A stretch of DNA of 64,000 bases, from contig NC_064037.1 of the NCBI RefSeq assembly GCF_932526225.1, forward strand, positions 9,656,203 through 9,720,202, written 5' to 3'. The notes under the pieces were generated by a model. It did no database searches, was not told where the DNA came from, and saw only the letters and a program-made list of their open reading frames with translations. Position 1 is the first letter of the stretch; each line of letters starts with the position of its first letter. Position numbers and translations under genes: made by a program. The DNA is from Nematostella vectensis. Its lineage: Eukaryota; Cnidaria; Anthozoa; Actiniaria; Edwardsiidae. Positions 1 through 9,678 of the stretch are shown in pieces.

Positions 1-2
1 GA

Positions 3-3000
3 GCCGCTGCTTCAGGCCGAGAAGACGAACATGCTTTGCAGCAGAACTTTTCAGATGAGCAAATACAACACGAAGATGTTGAGAAAGCCACTACCAGGAG
101 ACGAATGTCAACTGAAGAAAAGCGCGCGAACAACAAGAAAGCGAAGGTAAGATTCCAAGATTCTGGATGGATATGAACCATTGAAAGTACGTATCCTAAA
201 ATAACTAGATCTTCACTGACTTCTATTGCACATATTATACACATATTATCAAAAAATTCATTATAAATGAAAATTAAACACAATGAGATCAAGATATAAG
301 TCATTTCTAAGGGATAAGTTAAATGATCTTGAAGCAACTAATGAACTGTTCAGCCAAATAATAGCAAATGGGACGAGTTTGTGTTTGGGGGGGTGCATCC
401 ATACTCCGCCCTCCCCCTAAGTGCGCGCCTGATGTTTGCTTGATATTGCTATGTTGATGTTCTACTATTAAACCCTACTCCCTTGTTTCAGGCAGAAAAA
501 GTGAAATCATCTTCAACACGAGCCAGCAGTTCTGAAGACATAGATAGAGATCACGCAACAGGTAGATTATACCAAGAGCGAAAAGTTCAGCCAGTCTCTT
601 GCTTTTTTTTTTTTGGGGGGGGGGGGGAGAGGGGTTTCTGTTGGGTTTCCTGTGGTAGATGGTCTGATGTTTTGCCTCGCTCATAGCCAAACACAAGAAT
701 ACCAAAATCTTGTGCATGGTTGTTTAAGTGACTCTTATGCTATGTATGCCTGAATGTTTGAGTTACTCTAATATTATGCATGGTTGTTATACAGTCTCAG
801 CTCTGGCAGGTAATGTGTCTGAAAGAATAAGGGACATAGAAGTGAGCAAGAAGACTTATGACAAGTGGCAACCATTATCCTCTCCTTCAAAAGACTTCAT
901 CAGACAAGTGCTTGAACAAACAATCCCGTAAGACAGCAGATTTGTGTGTCATTGCAGAACTAGTTTATTAGCTTTCATAATGGAAGCACGGGTGGCCTAG
1001 TGTGTTAGCGCGTCGGCCTCTCACCGCTGTGGCCCAGGTTCGAATCCTGGCTCAAACTGGGGATTTTTTCCTGGTTCCTGCCTTGAGTCGAATTTGTCAC
1101 AAGTGAGTTGAAGTTATTCTCCCGTGTTTCCAGTCTTCTCGGATAAGGACACTAAACCGGAGGTCCCGTCTCTTCAAGCTGCACTACATTAATCTGAACC
1201 GAAGGGACGTAAAAGAACCACTGGGGGACGCAATAAACCCTCTGGCAGTGACCACCCCCAGTGACAGTGCTTAGAAACCCAGCCAATAATCCTCAAATGT
1301 GAGGGGTAGGCTGTAATTGGTAAATAAATAAATAAATAAATAAATAATGTGGAAGGTAATCATTCCCTACCAACATCACGTATGTTTAGGACAGCATTTT
1401 TCATAATGTCTCATATGTTCTTGAGGATGTGACGCTGTTGTTAAACAGTGTGCACAAGGGATCTAATGTGCTCAAGCTGGCATTCGATGTTCTAGATCTT
1501 AAGCACTTTTTTGTTTCAGAGTTTAGAGTCTATAACAAAAAGTGATCAGTGGCTTGTACTATTTAGACCCTTTTTTTCCTCATAGGAGTATTCTAAGCAC
1601 ATTTCCTGAGAAACACAGAGAAGAAATCCAACAACATCTGATGCAACTAAATAAAAGTACTTCTCATATGCTTGATGATTTAAAGGCTCCAAAAAGTAAA
1701 AGCAATTACCATGGGATTGAGGCAAAAAGTGTGAGTATTTCTTGCTGTAGTAGCCTGGAGGCTAGCACCTTCCCCACCAAACAGCTCCCTTTAACATGTC
1801 TTGAGTCAAAAGGGTGACTAAGTGTAAAGCCGACTTGTAGGCCATGAATTCCTTTTTGAATCAGATACCCTTATTACACTTAGTTTTCTCCTCACTTTAA
1901 TTTCCTGAATTTCATAAAAATAATGTGACATGAAAATTAAGTGTCATGGAAATTAGAATGCACAAAAATTAAGTGAGTACACAAGAAGCCTTTGTGGGAA
2001 TATTGGCCGTTTAATAGGCTTTATGGAAACACTTTGTCTATTTAGTCATCTAATGTACATAGAGTATGGTAAGGGGTTGAGTTGGACTTGTATTTATAGA
2101 TTTTTATGAAACTAAACTTAGCCCACGCCTCTTTGTTTCAAATTGTTCCAGTTTTGATGATTACAGCACATTTAAATTCCACTTGTTTTGCATGGTTTTA
2201 TTATCCCATAATCGCGAAATCTCGAAAATAAAGTAATCTGGTTTTTACGAAAATAGGAAAATCGCAAAAATAAAGTGTCGCGAAATATCGCCATCTCAAA
2301 ATGGCAAAATTTTGATGCACGAAAATTAAGTGTAGTAAGGTATACATTTCATAAGTAAACTAAATGGGAAAGCTAGTTTTGATTCTCTTGCTCTTAGTAA
2401 TCGCTTTTTTAGCATACCCACAATCTCTGGCCTGTCACCCATTCCCTGCTAAACTGTCTTTTTTTCTTAGAGAATCTTAGAAAAGGAGTTGTTATTGAAA
2501 AGTAGTCAATTGGCCTTCCTTGAAAAAGAGCTTGAAGAGCAACAAAGGTATGCACTGGCCATTTTCTTTAATTATTATTTACAAACCCTCAGTGATTAAT
2601 TGGTTATAACATATCTTTTTGCTTCTCTTAGATTGCTTGAAGAAGAAACTAAAGAAATTGATTCTTACTCAAATCAGCTTGTTGATGAGAATATCCATAC
2701 TCAGGTATATAAGTGAAAGTCTGATTCATGGAAAGATGCTTCACTCCCCTCCACTCTCTCCCCAATCTAGATTGTCCAGTGGGTGAGGGTTTTTACAGTG
2801 TGTGTATTTGCAGAGTGTGAAACCCTGGTTTGTGTTTTATTAAAAACATTGTGTGCACCACCATCATTTTATGTCTCTTTTTTCTTATCCCATCAACAGC
2901 TGCATCCTTTCCTACAAGTTGAGCCCATCCAAACACTGAACTTGCCATCACTACCTGAAAAGTCAATCAGAAAACCAGTTTTACAGGTTAGTATGTACAT

Positions 3001-3298
3001 GTATGTTCCCTTGTCTTGCAATAGCTTGCCTATTGATGCTTAGAAAGGATTTAAATTCTAAGAAATGTGCATAATCACCTAACTCTCAATTATTTTATCT
3101 CACTAGATACCGTTAGACGCAAAGAGGGGATCCGCTGCAAGCCTAACCCAGGCGCTGGTGACACTGAATGACCAAGTGAATCAGCTAGGAACCCTCCAAC
3201 ACTGGTTAGAAACTGTCTCATTAGTAAAATCCAGACTTGACAGACAAGCTACCAATAACGATGGACTTACTGCTGATGATTGTGACCTCATCATCTGA
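3..3298 (+). CDS. CENPQ: CENP-Q-like kinetochore protein, 5'-partial, 8 visible exons
   Basis: Eight exons join with GT-AG borders and consistent phases: 3-146, 492-561, 801-927, 1586-1730, 2471-2547, 2632-2704, 2900-2986 and 3107-3298. They give 304 residues ending in a TGA at 3296-3298; the start codon lies left of the window. CENP-Q is a subunit of the CENP-O/P/Q/U/R group of the constitutive centromere-associated network at inner kinetochores. Seen here: a basic, low-complexity N-terminus; then KTYDKWQPLSSPSKDFI, which resembles the human KRKTWQPLSKSTRDHL segment; a helical EEIQQHLMQLNK stretch matching the vertebrate EEIQYHLNFLKK; a coiled coil; and LNLPSLPEKSIRKPVLQ, matching vertebrate LSLPELSQKTLKAPTLQ. 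The total is close to the human length of about 268 residues. Assignment rests on recalled family sequence and on the collinear order of these blocks. The exact 5' limit of the first exon is not visible. Confidence 0.85.
982..1346 (+). mobile_element. tRNA-derived SINE
   Basis: The left end has a tRNA-like head with an internal RNA polymerase III promoter: an A-box-like TGGCCTAGTGTG at 993-1004 and a B box GGTTCGAATCC at 1037-1047, about 32 bp apart. A tRNA-unrelated body follows, and the element ends in a (TAAA)n tail at about 1321-1346. It lies in the CENPQ intron between 927 and 1586, in sense orientation. The head cannot be a working tRNA gene because no acceptor stem closes. Direct flanking repeats were looked for; only an imperfect TAATG-GGAAG match is visible. 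Confidence 0.85.
1868..2340. mobile_element. MITE with ~20-bp terminal inverted repeats and TA flanks
   Basis: The ends are inverted copies of each other: CCCTTATTACACTTAGTTTTC on the left and GAAAATTAAGTGTAGTAAGG on the right, with few mismatches, each flanked by TA. The interior is AT-rich, repeats short AAATTAAGTG and AAAATAAAGT motifs and has no open frame. The TA flanks suggest movement by a Tc1/mariner-type transposase, which is inference from the flanks alone. It sits in the CENPQ intron 1731-2470. Confidence 0.65.
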
Positions 3299-3565
3299 GA
3301 TGACGTCATAAACGACAGTATCGGGTAGTGATGTTACTGGTGGCAATAATAATATCACCACTGTCATGTGATGATGTCACGTGGACGTGACTCGGATGAC
3401 TACAGTCCCTTCTTGCACATCTCGCTGTAACCAGCCTGTGATGTGGGACATTGAAGTATACCACTGTAGAAGGCAGTGTCTATTTATAGTGTTGTACTTG
3501 GACGCACAGCCACAGGGGGAGTAATATACTAACACTTCTCTTGTTCATGTAAACTGCATGGCAGC

Positions 3566-4880
3566 ATAGTGCATCTTACATATGAATCGCAGTGCGTCTT
3601 ATGAATCACAGTGCGTCTTATGAATCACAGTGCGTCTTATAAATCACTGTGCGTCTCATGAATCGCAGTGCGTCTCATGAATCAAAGTGCGTCTTATGAA
3701 TCACAGTGCGTCTTATGAATCACAGTGCGTCTTATGAATCACAGTGCGTCTTATAAATCACTGTGCGTCTCATGAATCGCAGTGCGTCTCATGAATCAAA
3801 GTGCGTCTTATGAATCACAGTGCGTCTTATAAGTCATAGTGCGTCTTATGATTCCTAGTGCGTCTTATGAATCACAGTGCGTCTTATGAATCACAGTGCG
3901 TCTTATGAATCACATTGTGTCTTATGAATCACAGTGCGTGTTATGAATCACAGTACGTCTTATGAATCACAGTGCGTTTTATGAATTACGGGGCGTTTCA
4001 TTTATCACAGTGCGTTTCATGAATCACAGTGCGTCTTATGAATCACAGTGCATCTTTTGACTCACAGTGCGTCTTATGAATCACAGTGTGTCTTGTGAAT
4101 TCAAGTGCGTCTTATGAAACAGAGTGCGTCTTATGAATCACAGTGCGTTTTATGAATCACGGGGCGTTTCATTTATCACAGTGCGTTTCATGAATCACAG
4201 TGCGTTTCATGAATTACAGTGCGTCTTATGAATCACAGTGCGTCTTATGAATCACAGTGCGTCTTGTGAATCACAGTGTGTCTTGTGAATTCAAGTGCGT
4301 CTCATGAATCACAGTGCGTCTCATGTATGACAGTACGTCTTATGAATCACAGCGTGTTTTACGAATCACAGTGCGTCTTATGAATCACAGTGCGTCTTAT
4401 GAATCACAGTGCGTCTTATGAATCACAGCGCGTCTTATGAATCACAGTGTGTCTTATGGATCACAGTGCGTCTTATGAATCACAGTGCGTCTTATGAATC
4501 ACAGTGCGTCTTATGAATCACAGTGCGTCTTATGAATCACAGTACGTCTCATAAATCACAGTGCGTCTCATGAATCACAAAGTGTCTTATGAATCACAGT
4601 GCGTCTTATTGATCACAGTGCATCTCATGAATTCTAGTGCGTCTCAGTGAGTCTTATGAATCACAGTGCGTCTTATGGATCACAGTGCGTCTTCTGAATC
4701 ACAGTTTGTCTTCTGAATCACAGTGCGTGTTATGAATCACAGTGCGTCTTTTGAATCACAGTGAGTCTTATAAATCACTGTGCGTCTCATGAATCAAAGT
4801 GCGTCTTATGAATCACAGTGCGTCTTATAAGTCATAGTGCGTCTTATGATCCTAGTGCGTCTTATGTATCCCAGTACGCA
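3566..4880 (+). repeat. 19-bp minisatellite, about 68 units, in the probable CENPQ 3' UTR
   Basis: The unit is AGTGCGTCTTATGAATCAC with point variants such as TCTCATGAATC and TTATAAATCACTG. A group of variant units recurs in the same order at about 3638, 3752 and 4768, so blocks of several units were duplicated together. The array starts about 270 bp after the CENPQ stop codon, and no AATAAA is seen before it. Confidence 0.9.
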
Positions 4881-4915
4881 TTTTTAATCCTGTGCAGCAT
4901 ATCGCTACAATTCTG

Positions 4916-4921
4916 AATAAA
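4916..4921 (+). terminator. polyadenylation signal, probably of CENPQ
   Basis: This is the first AATAAA after the CENPQ stop codon at 3298, and it is directly preceded by the 19-bp array. If it is used, the 3' UTR is about 1.6 kb and consists mostly of minisatellite. Confidence 0.5.
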
Positions 4922-5067
4922 GTTGCTACAAATTCCATCGGCCAATCCCGGGACCGTGAACGGTGGCCGCTTAATAGAGGTAGCCATAAAGTAATTTAGA
5001 AAGGTAGAAATTGATTTTTTGGGACTTATCCGTTTAAAAAAATTACAATTACAAAGGGGCTACAACT

Positions 5068-5235
5068 GGAAGAAAGAAGAGATAGTTTTTCCAAGGCGCT
5101 GGAAAAGAAGCACTCGAACGTCTTTTCCGCCATAGTCCTTATCCAACAAAGCAAGATATCATCTCTGCGCAGGCAGAAAACCTCGGGTAAGACAATAAAA
5201 AGCTCACGAGGTGGCTTTATAACCAGCGATAGAAA
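5068..5235 (+). pseudogene. Homeobox relic with three in-frame stops
   Basis: One frame reads a basic start (GRKKR), then EALERLFRHSPYPTKQDI, AQAENLG and KKLTRWLYNQR. This lines up along a roughly 57-residue homeodomain: the LE..F....YP helix 1 to helix 2 region, then the recognition helix, where W-L-Y-N-Q-R stands for the usual W-F-x-N-R-R. The frame is cut by TAG at 5083-5085, TAA at 5188-5190 and TAG at 5230-5232, and no exon structure avoiding them was found. I therefore call it a decayed homeobox fragment. The class is not assigned, and the YNQR variant is unusual. The surrounding 4.9-7.8 kb shows no partner exon. Confidence 0.6.
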
Positions 5236-7848
5236 CCAAAGAGACTGTTGTTAGAGTTGTAGTGTTATGGTCGCCGACGCCTCTTATAGCAGGGAAAATG
5301 CAGAAGATTTAGATTTGTTCTGGTTGAAACAGTCGTATTTAAAATAAGGGATAAATTACTTCAGAAAGAAAATTGATGCGGTTTTTTCTGTCTAGATGAA
5401 TTTGCCGCTGAATAACCGCTTATAGTAAAGGTACCAGCATGTTCAGTAGGTTCTTTGCATGTTCTGAAATTCTAAGTGAATTTTATTCTGTTCTAATAAA
5501 AAGAGCTGCGATACAAAGAAAAGGGTATATTGCACCAATCACTTAGACATGAACCCTTTAAGTTCAATTTTTCTAATGGTCGCTTAGTGCGGTAATGCCG
5601 GGGAACTAAAAGTCAAATGAAGCCTTTTTCTTCTGTAAATATAGAATGAAATATCTGACAAATGCGATAGATCCTTCCGATTTCTCGCATCTTTGTCACA
5701 TCTAGTACAAACAGTTTACGCATTACTGAGTTAAAAAGTGCAAAGAGCTGTTGAAATGTCGTGTTTCGCCGTTTTAATAATGTTTTAAAATGAAAGGGTT
5801 TAGATTGAGCTTGCTTTAAGGGAAAACCTGTTTCCATATATATTACATCGACATTGGGTACAACAATTATAGATATTGCTTTTCATAATTAGCGCTCTTT
5901 AGACATATCGACACACCTTTGTTATTTATATATATTTCTCCATCCTGCGTTGACACCAAACCCTTTCCTTGGCAACAATTTGAAAAAGTATTTAAAAGTT
6001 CAAGTTTTTAACTTTAAACTATGAAAATATCGCGTATCTCTAAGCCGATCTACTCCTGTAGCTATTATCTAACTGGATTCATTGGTTGCGATAGAAACGG
6101 GAGACCGCGGCTGGAAATTCCCAACGTTATATAATCCACTTCCGATCTTAACATTTTTAATGTCATTTGTGCATACATTCTAGTAACAATCAACCCTGAA
6201 ATTATTAGGACTTCAACAGCATCGGCTTCAGCATCTCATTGTCCGAATCAATGAGTGAAATTGAGTGGAAACATTTTTTAGGCATATCTTGACCAAAACT
6301 GTGTCGTTTTCGCCAAGGACCGACTGCTTTAATCTAATTGGTGTCCTGTTTGTGGGTGCGGAAATGTTGCGAAAAATCAGGTAAGTTGATCTGAAGTTCA
6401 AACTATTTAATACAACAAAAAGATCTCTACTCCTGTGTATAAATGAGAGAAGCGAATAAGACCAGTTATCCAATCAAACAAGTTTTTTTTTGCTGAACTC
6501 AAACGTTGGTCGTTACCATATAAACATTATTCCCTTTTCTTAAGATTTTGCGAAACAGTTTATTACTTATATTAAATTAAGAGCAGCGCTTAAGTATTAT
6601 GCTAAAGCCTGATCTTTGCTTTGGCCTGGGTCGTTTCGTTTTTGCTCGTTTCTCTTTTTAGAAAATTAAAATAATTTGTGTTGCTTAGCGACGTTAATTT
6701 TTAGAGACACAAAACCGGAACAAGAATTATTTTTATTGAGCCTAATCGTGGTAACTGTACCTGGTATTACAATAGTGTTACAATACTGTGAGTGCAGTGT
6801 TTAATCGTGTTACAATCAAAATAAGAAATATGTGAAATAGGTTTGCGAATGTCACTGAGGTTAAAACAATAGGAAATTTCATAGCTTCTTTGATTGATCA
6901 GTTCCTGTTACACTTCTAAAATGTATTTGAATTTAGAAAAAAAAATCATTTTTAAGAGGATGAGACCAGAACACAACAATAAGTGAACAACAGCTGGGGA
7001 GGGGAGGGGGATGCGCATGCCTCCTGCGCCTACCCCTAGTTAGTAACATGCTTGAAAAGGAGTGTATATCAGAAATGATGTATAGCTTCCACCAACCTAA
7101 AGTCTACCAAATAATAATGAAAATGCGCAATTTTTTTCTGCTACTTATTACCATCTGCACGACTTCCTGTATCTTAATTAAATTGAATGTGAGTTACTTT
7201 AAAGCCTCAATAACAGGTATATATGCATGTTATTCTAATCTATTTTTGATTGGTGATTTTGTTTGCGGGAATAAAATTGCCTAATAAATATAAAATGTTT
7301 TTATATTAAATATTAAGTTCATTTCGCCTTTGTATAGCTTACTTTTAGAACGTGCCGAGTTTATCATTTCTGTTTTATGGGTCAATATATAGTGCTTTGA
7401 TTATTGCCGTTGCCGGATCACGGCTTTAAAGATAGGCGCTTTGATTACAGTTCGCTGTTGATTCAAGTGACCAATGACAGGTATATATTTCGTTACGTAA
7501 AGAAGCAAAAAAAAGGCTGAAAGTCCGTTTTTCTTATGTCTAGAAATACAAAAAAGAGGAAAGCTTAGGAAGTACGTGGTGTGAACGTGATGCGCGAGTG
7601 TACTGGCTTGCTATTTTATACTCCTGCTCAATGGCGAGTCACACAAAGCATTCATTTCCATCGGCTTATTCAAGCAAGTAACCAACATATTTCAATCAAA
7701 TATATTCAATAGCATATCAGACTTCATTGGTGGATGGTTATTTTGAAGTTTCCTTGAGAGCAAACCGCTGTATTTTCAATGATAAACAAAAACAAAGAAA
7801 TGGGTGATCGACATTCTTTATTAACATTGTTATTGTTGTTATAGGTCA
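5236..7848. other. AT-rich intergenic region, no supported gene
   Basis: Only short open frames under 85 codons occur here, on both strands. None has a recognisable motif, a splice-supported partner or coding-like composition. The 5' part of the PAN gene transcript may begin in the last few hundred bases, because a pyrimidine-rich stretch ending in TTATAG stands just before the start codon at 7849. Confidence 0.6.
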
Positions 7849-9003
7849 ATGAGGGCAGTAGGTTTTTTATCAGCCCTGTTAATAAGCCTGTCTTCAGGGT
7901 TATTCCGTACCGACCAATCACAGTCATCCTTCTTCAACATCCGGGACCATCATAGACTCCTTAATCACGTGATCGCCACTCTTCAGACTTCGGACATCTT
8001 GTCATGCGCACACGCATGTCTTTTGAATGCCAAGTGCTTGTCGGTAAACTTTGAAAACGGAGGAAACCAAGACGAGAATTTATGCGAAATAAACGACGCC
8101 ACCGTATCCTTGGGGAGTGAGGATTTTGCTCTTATTAAAACCACTGGATTCATGTTCGCAGTCGTGGTCAATCTAAAGCTCCAAACCTTCACGTTTACCA
8201 GCCTTGGCGCAAAAGGTCCATCAGGGCCGCCCTCAGTAGACGGGTACAAGGGGACTACGCTTGACGGTGAAGTCGTCCTTAAAAACGGAATACAGCATTG
8301 GGTGGTTCCTCGTACAGGGAGCTACACCATAGAGGCGTTTGGTGCTTCCGGCGGAAACGGAACCTGCCTTGGTTGCCCGGGTTTGAAACGAGGAGGTCTG
8401 GGCGCAAGGATAAAGGGAGAGTTTTGGCTTACAGAAGGTAACGTGTTGCTGATTCTTGTAGGACAGCAAGGATTTTGGGTAGACTCTTTTCCTGATCGTC
8501 CTGGTGGGGGTGGTGGCGGGACCTTTGTAACATTGGCATCAGCACTTACACCGTTGGTCGTAGCCGGAGGGGGTGGGGGTGCGGGGATTGATTCTCCCGG
8601 TTATACAGACGGCGATCCTGGACAGACAACGACACAGGGATCCCGTCACGGTGGGAATCACGGTCTCGGAGGAAGCGTGCGGAACACGACTCCGCTTAAA
8701 ACAATCCTTGGAGGAAGCGGTGCGGGTTTCTATGGAAACGGTACATCGTTTTATCCCGACAATGAAGCACTTGCGTTTCAGCATGGTGGAAAAGGTGGAT
8801 GGGAGAACGGTGGATTTGGCGGAGGGGGTTCAGCTATGGCTCACCCGGGCGGTGGCGGCGGCTACTCCGGAGGCGGAATTGAAGGGAGCGAAACTACGGG
8901 ATCCGCTGGAGGGGGTGGTTCATTCAACTCTGGCTCCGCCCAGGAAAGTGAGGCTGACGTCAATGAAGGGGACGGCAAGGTTATTATAACAATGCTCAGT
9001 TAG
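7849..9003 (+). CDS. Secreted PAN/apple plus ALK/LTK-type glycine-rich domain protein
   Basis: An uninterrupted 384-residue frame. Residues 1-18 form a hydrophobic signal peptide. Residues about 30-105 look like a PAN/apple module, with Cys at 53, 57, 63 and 79 in a C-x3-C-x5-C spacing followed by S-x-N-F and C-E-I-N-D. Residues 111-384 match the glycine-rich domain of ALK/LTK receptors: KNGIQHWVVPRTGSYTIEAF, then ASGGNG, VLLILVGQQG, several GGGGG tracts, and a closing EGDGKVIITML like the vertebrate end of this domain. There is no transmembrane segment or kinase after the domain, so it is probably a free extracellular protein. In vertebrates this fold contacts ALK ligands; its role here is unknown. 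The start chosen is the first ATG, directly before the signal peptide. The whole coding region lacks introns, unlike its neighbours. A possible 5' UTR intron ends at about 7844. Confidence 0.85.
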   Translation: MRAVGFLSALLISLSSGLFRTDQSQSSFFNIRDHHRLLNHVIATLQTSDILSCAHACLLNAKCLSVNFENGGNQDENLCEINDATVSLGSEDFALIKTTGFMFAVVVNLKLQTFTFTSLGAKGPSGPPSVDGYKGTTLDGEVVLKNGIQHWVVPRTGSYTIEAFGASGGNGTCLGCPGLKRGGLGARIKGEFWLTEGNVLLILVGQQGFWVDSFPDRPGGGGGGTFVTLASALTPLVVAGGGGGAGIDSPGYTDGDPGQTTTQGSRHGGNHGLGGSVRNTTPLKTILGGSGAGFYGNGTSFYPDNEALAFQHGGKGGWENGGFGGGGSAMAHPGGGGGYSGGGIEGSETTGSAGGGGSFNSGSAQESEADVNEGDGKVIITMLS

Positions 9004-9460
9004 ACTACATTTTCTTGCGTGCAAATGTCGCGAGGGACTGTTTGTGTTAACAATCAAGTGACTTAAAAACTGCGGCTAAACCTGGCGGTTGTCTTTGCTG
9101 AGCATACGCTTCCGTTATCGCCATGAGTGTTGCTACCGTGACGGGTAACATGCGAAGTTAAGATGCGCGTTCTACTGTGAACTCTCAGTCCACATGTTTA
9201 CAACGGCATGTTAAATTGCGTCCCCTGAAATCTTCCCAGCATGCTTTTCGATCATCAACTCGACCCAATCCTCCGTAAACGAAGGAATCGCCAGTCTCGG
9301 GCGAAATACAAAGACTTAATTAAAAGTAACTCACGATTGCTCGCTTATATTGACTCGCTTCTATTGCCTCGCTACATTGAAGCGTCGACTCCACAATATC
9401 GTTCTTTAACAAAATAAGACACGTATATACAACACTGGCTGTTATGCGACCCAAATTGAG

Positions 9461-9466
9461 TTTATT
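9461..9466 (-). terminator. candidate polyadenylation signal of the coiled-coil gene
   Basis: TTTATT on the plus strand reads AATAAA on the minus strand, 213 bp after the stop codon at 9679-9681. It falls inside the 3' UTR predicted for the plus-strand gene. Confidence 0.4.
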
Positions 9467-9629
9467 AAGATCTGTGTCTATGCTGAGTATGTAAATAGCT
9501 TGATCGTATCAAGTAGTCGATAGATTGTTGTAAAGCGAGCCGCTATTTCCAATTTTGTGGTCCATGTATAACCGAATGAAATGAAATGTTTCAAATGACT
9601 GATTCAATTGATAGATAGATGTACGGCAA

Positions 9630-9635
9630 AATAAA
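9630..9635 (+). terminator. polyadenylation signal of the PAN/glycine-rich gene
   Basis: AATAAA lies 627 bp after the stop codon, with a TG-rich stretch following. It stands 44 bp before the last coding base of the convergent minus-strand gene. Confidence 0.55.
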
Positions 9636-9678
9636 GGTGTTATATTTATGATGAGTTTGAAGGCTGATAAGGGGCTCG

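Noticed and set aside
475-717. Overlapping short frames on both strands near 0.5-0.7 kb
   Set aside because: The true coding part is only the CENPQ exon 492-561; the rest crosses a poly-T/poly-G tract in the intron.
982-1055. Possible tRNA gene
   Set aside because: A and B boxes are present, but the sequence does not close an acceptor stem and continues into a SINE body with a (TAAA)n tail.
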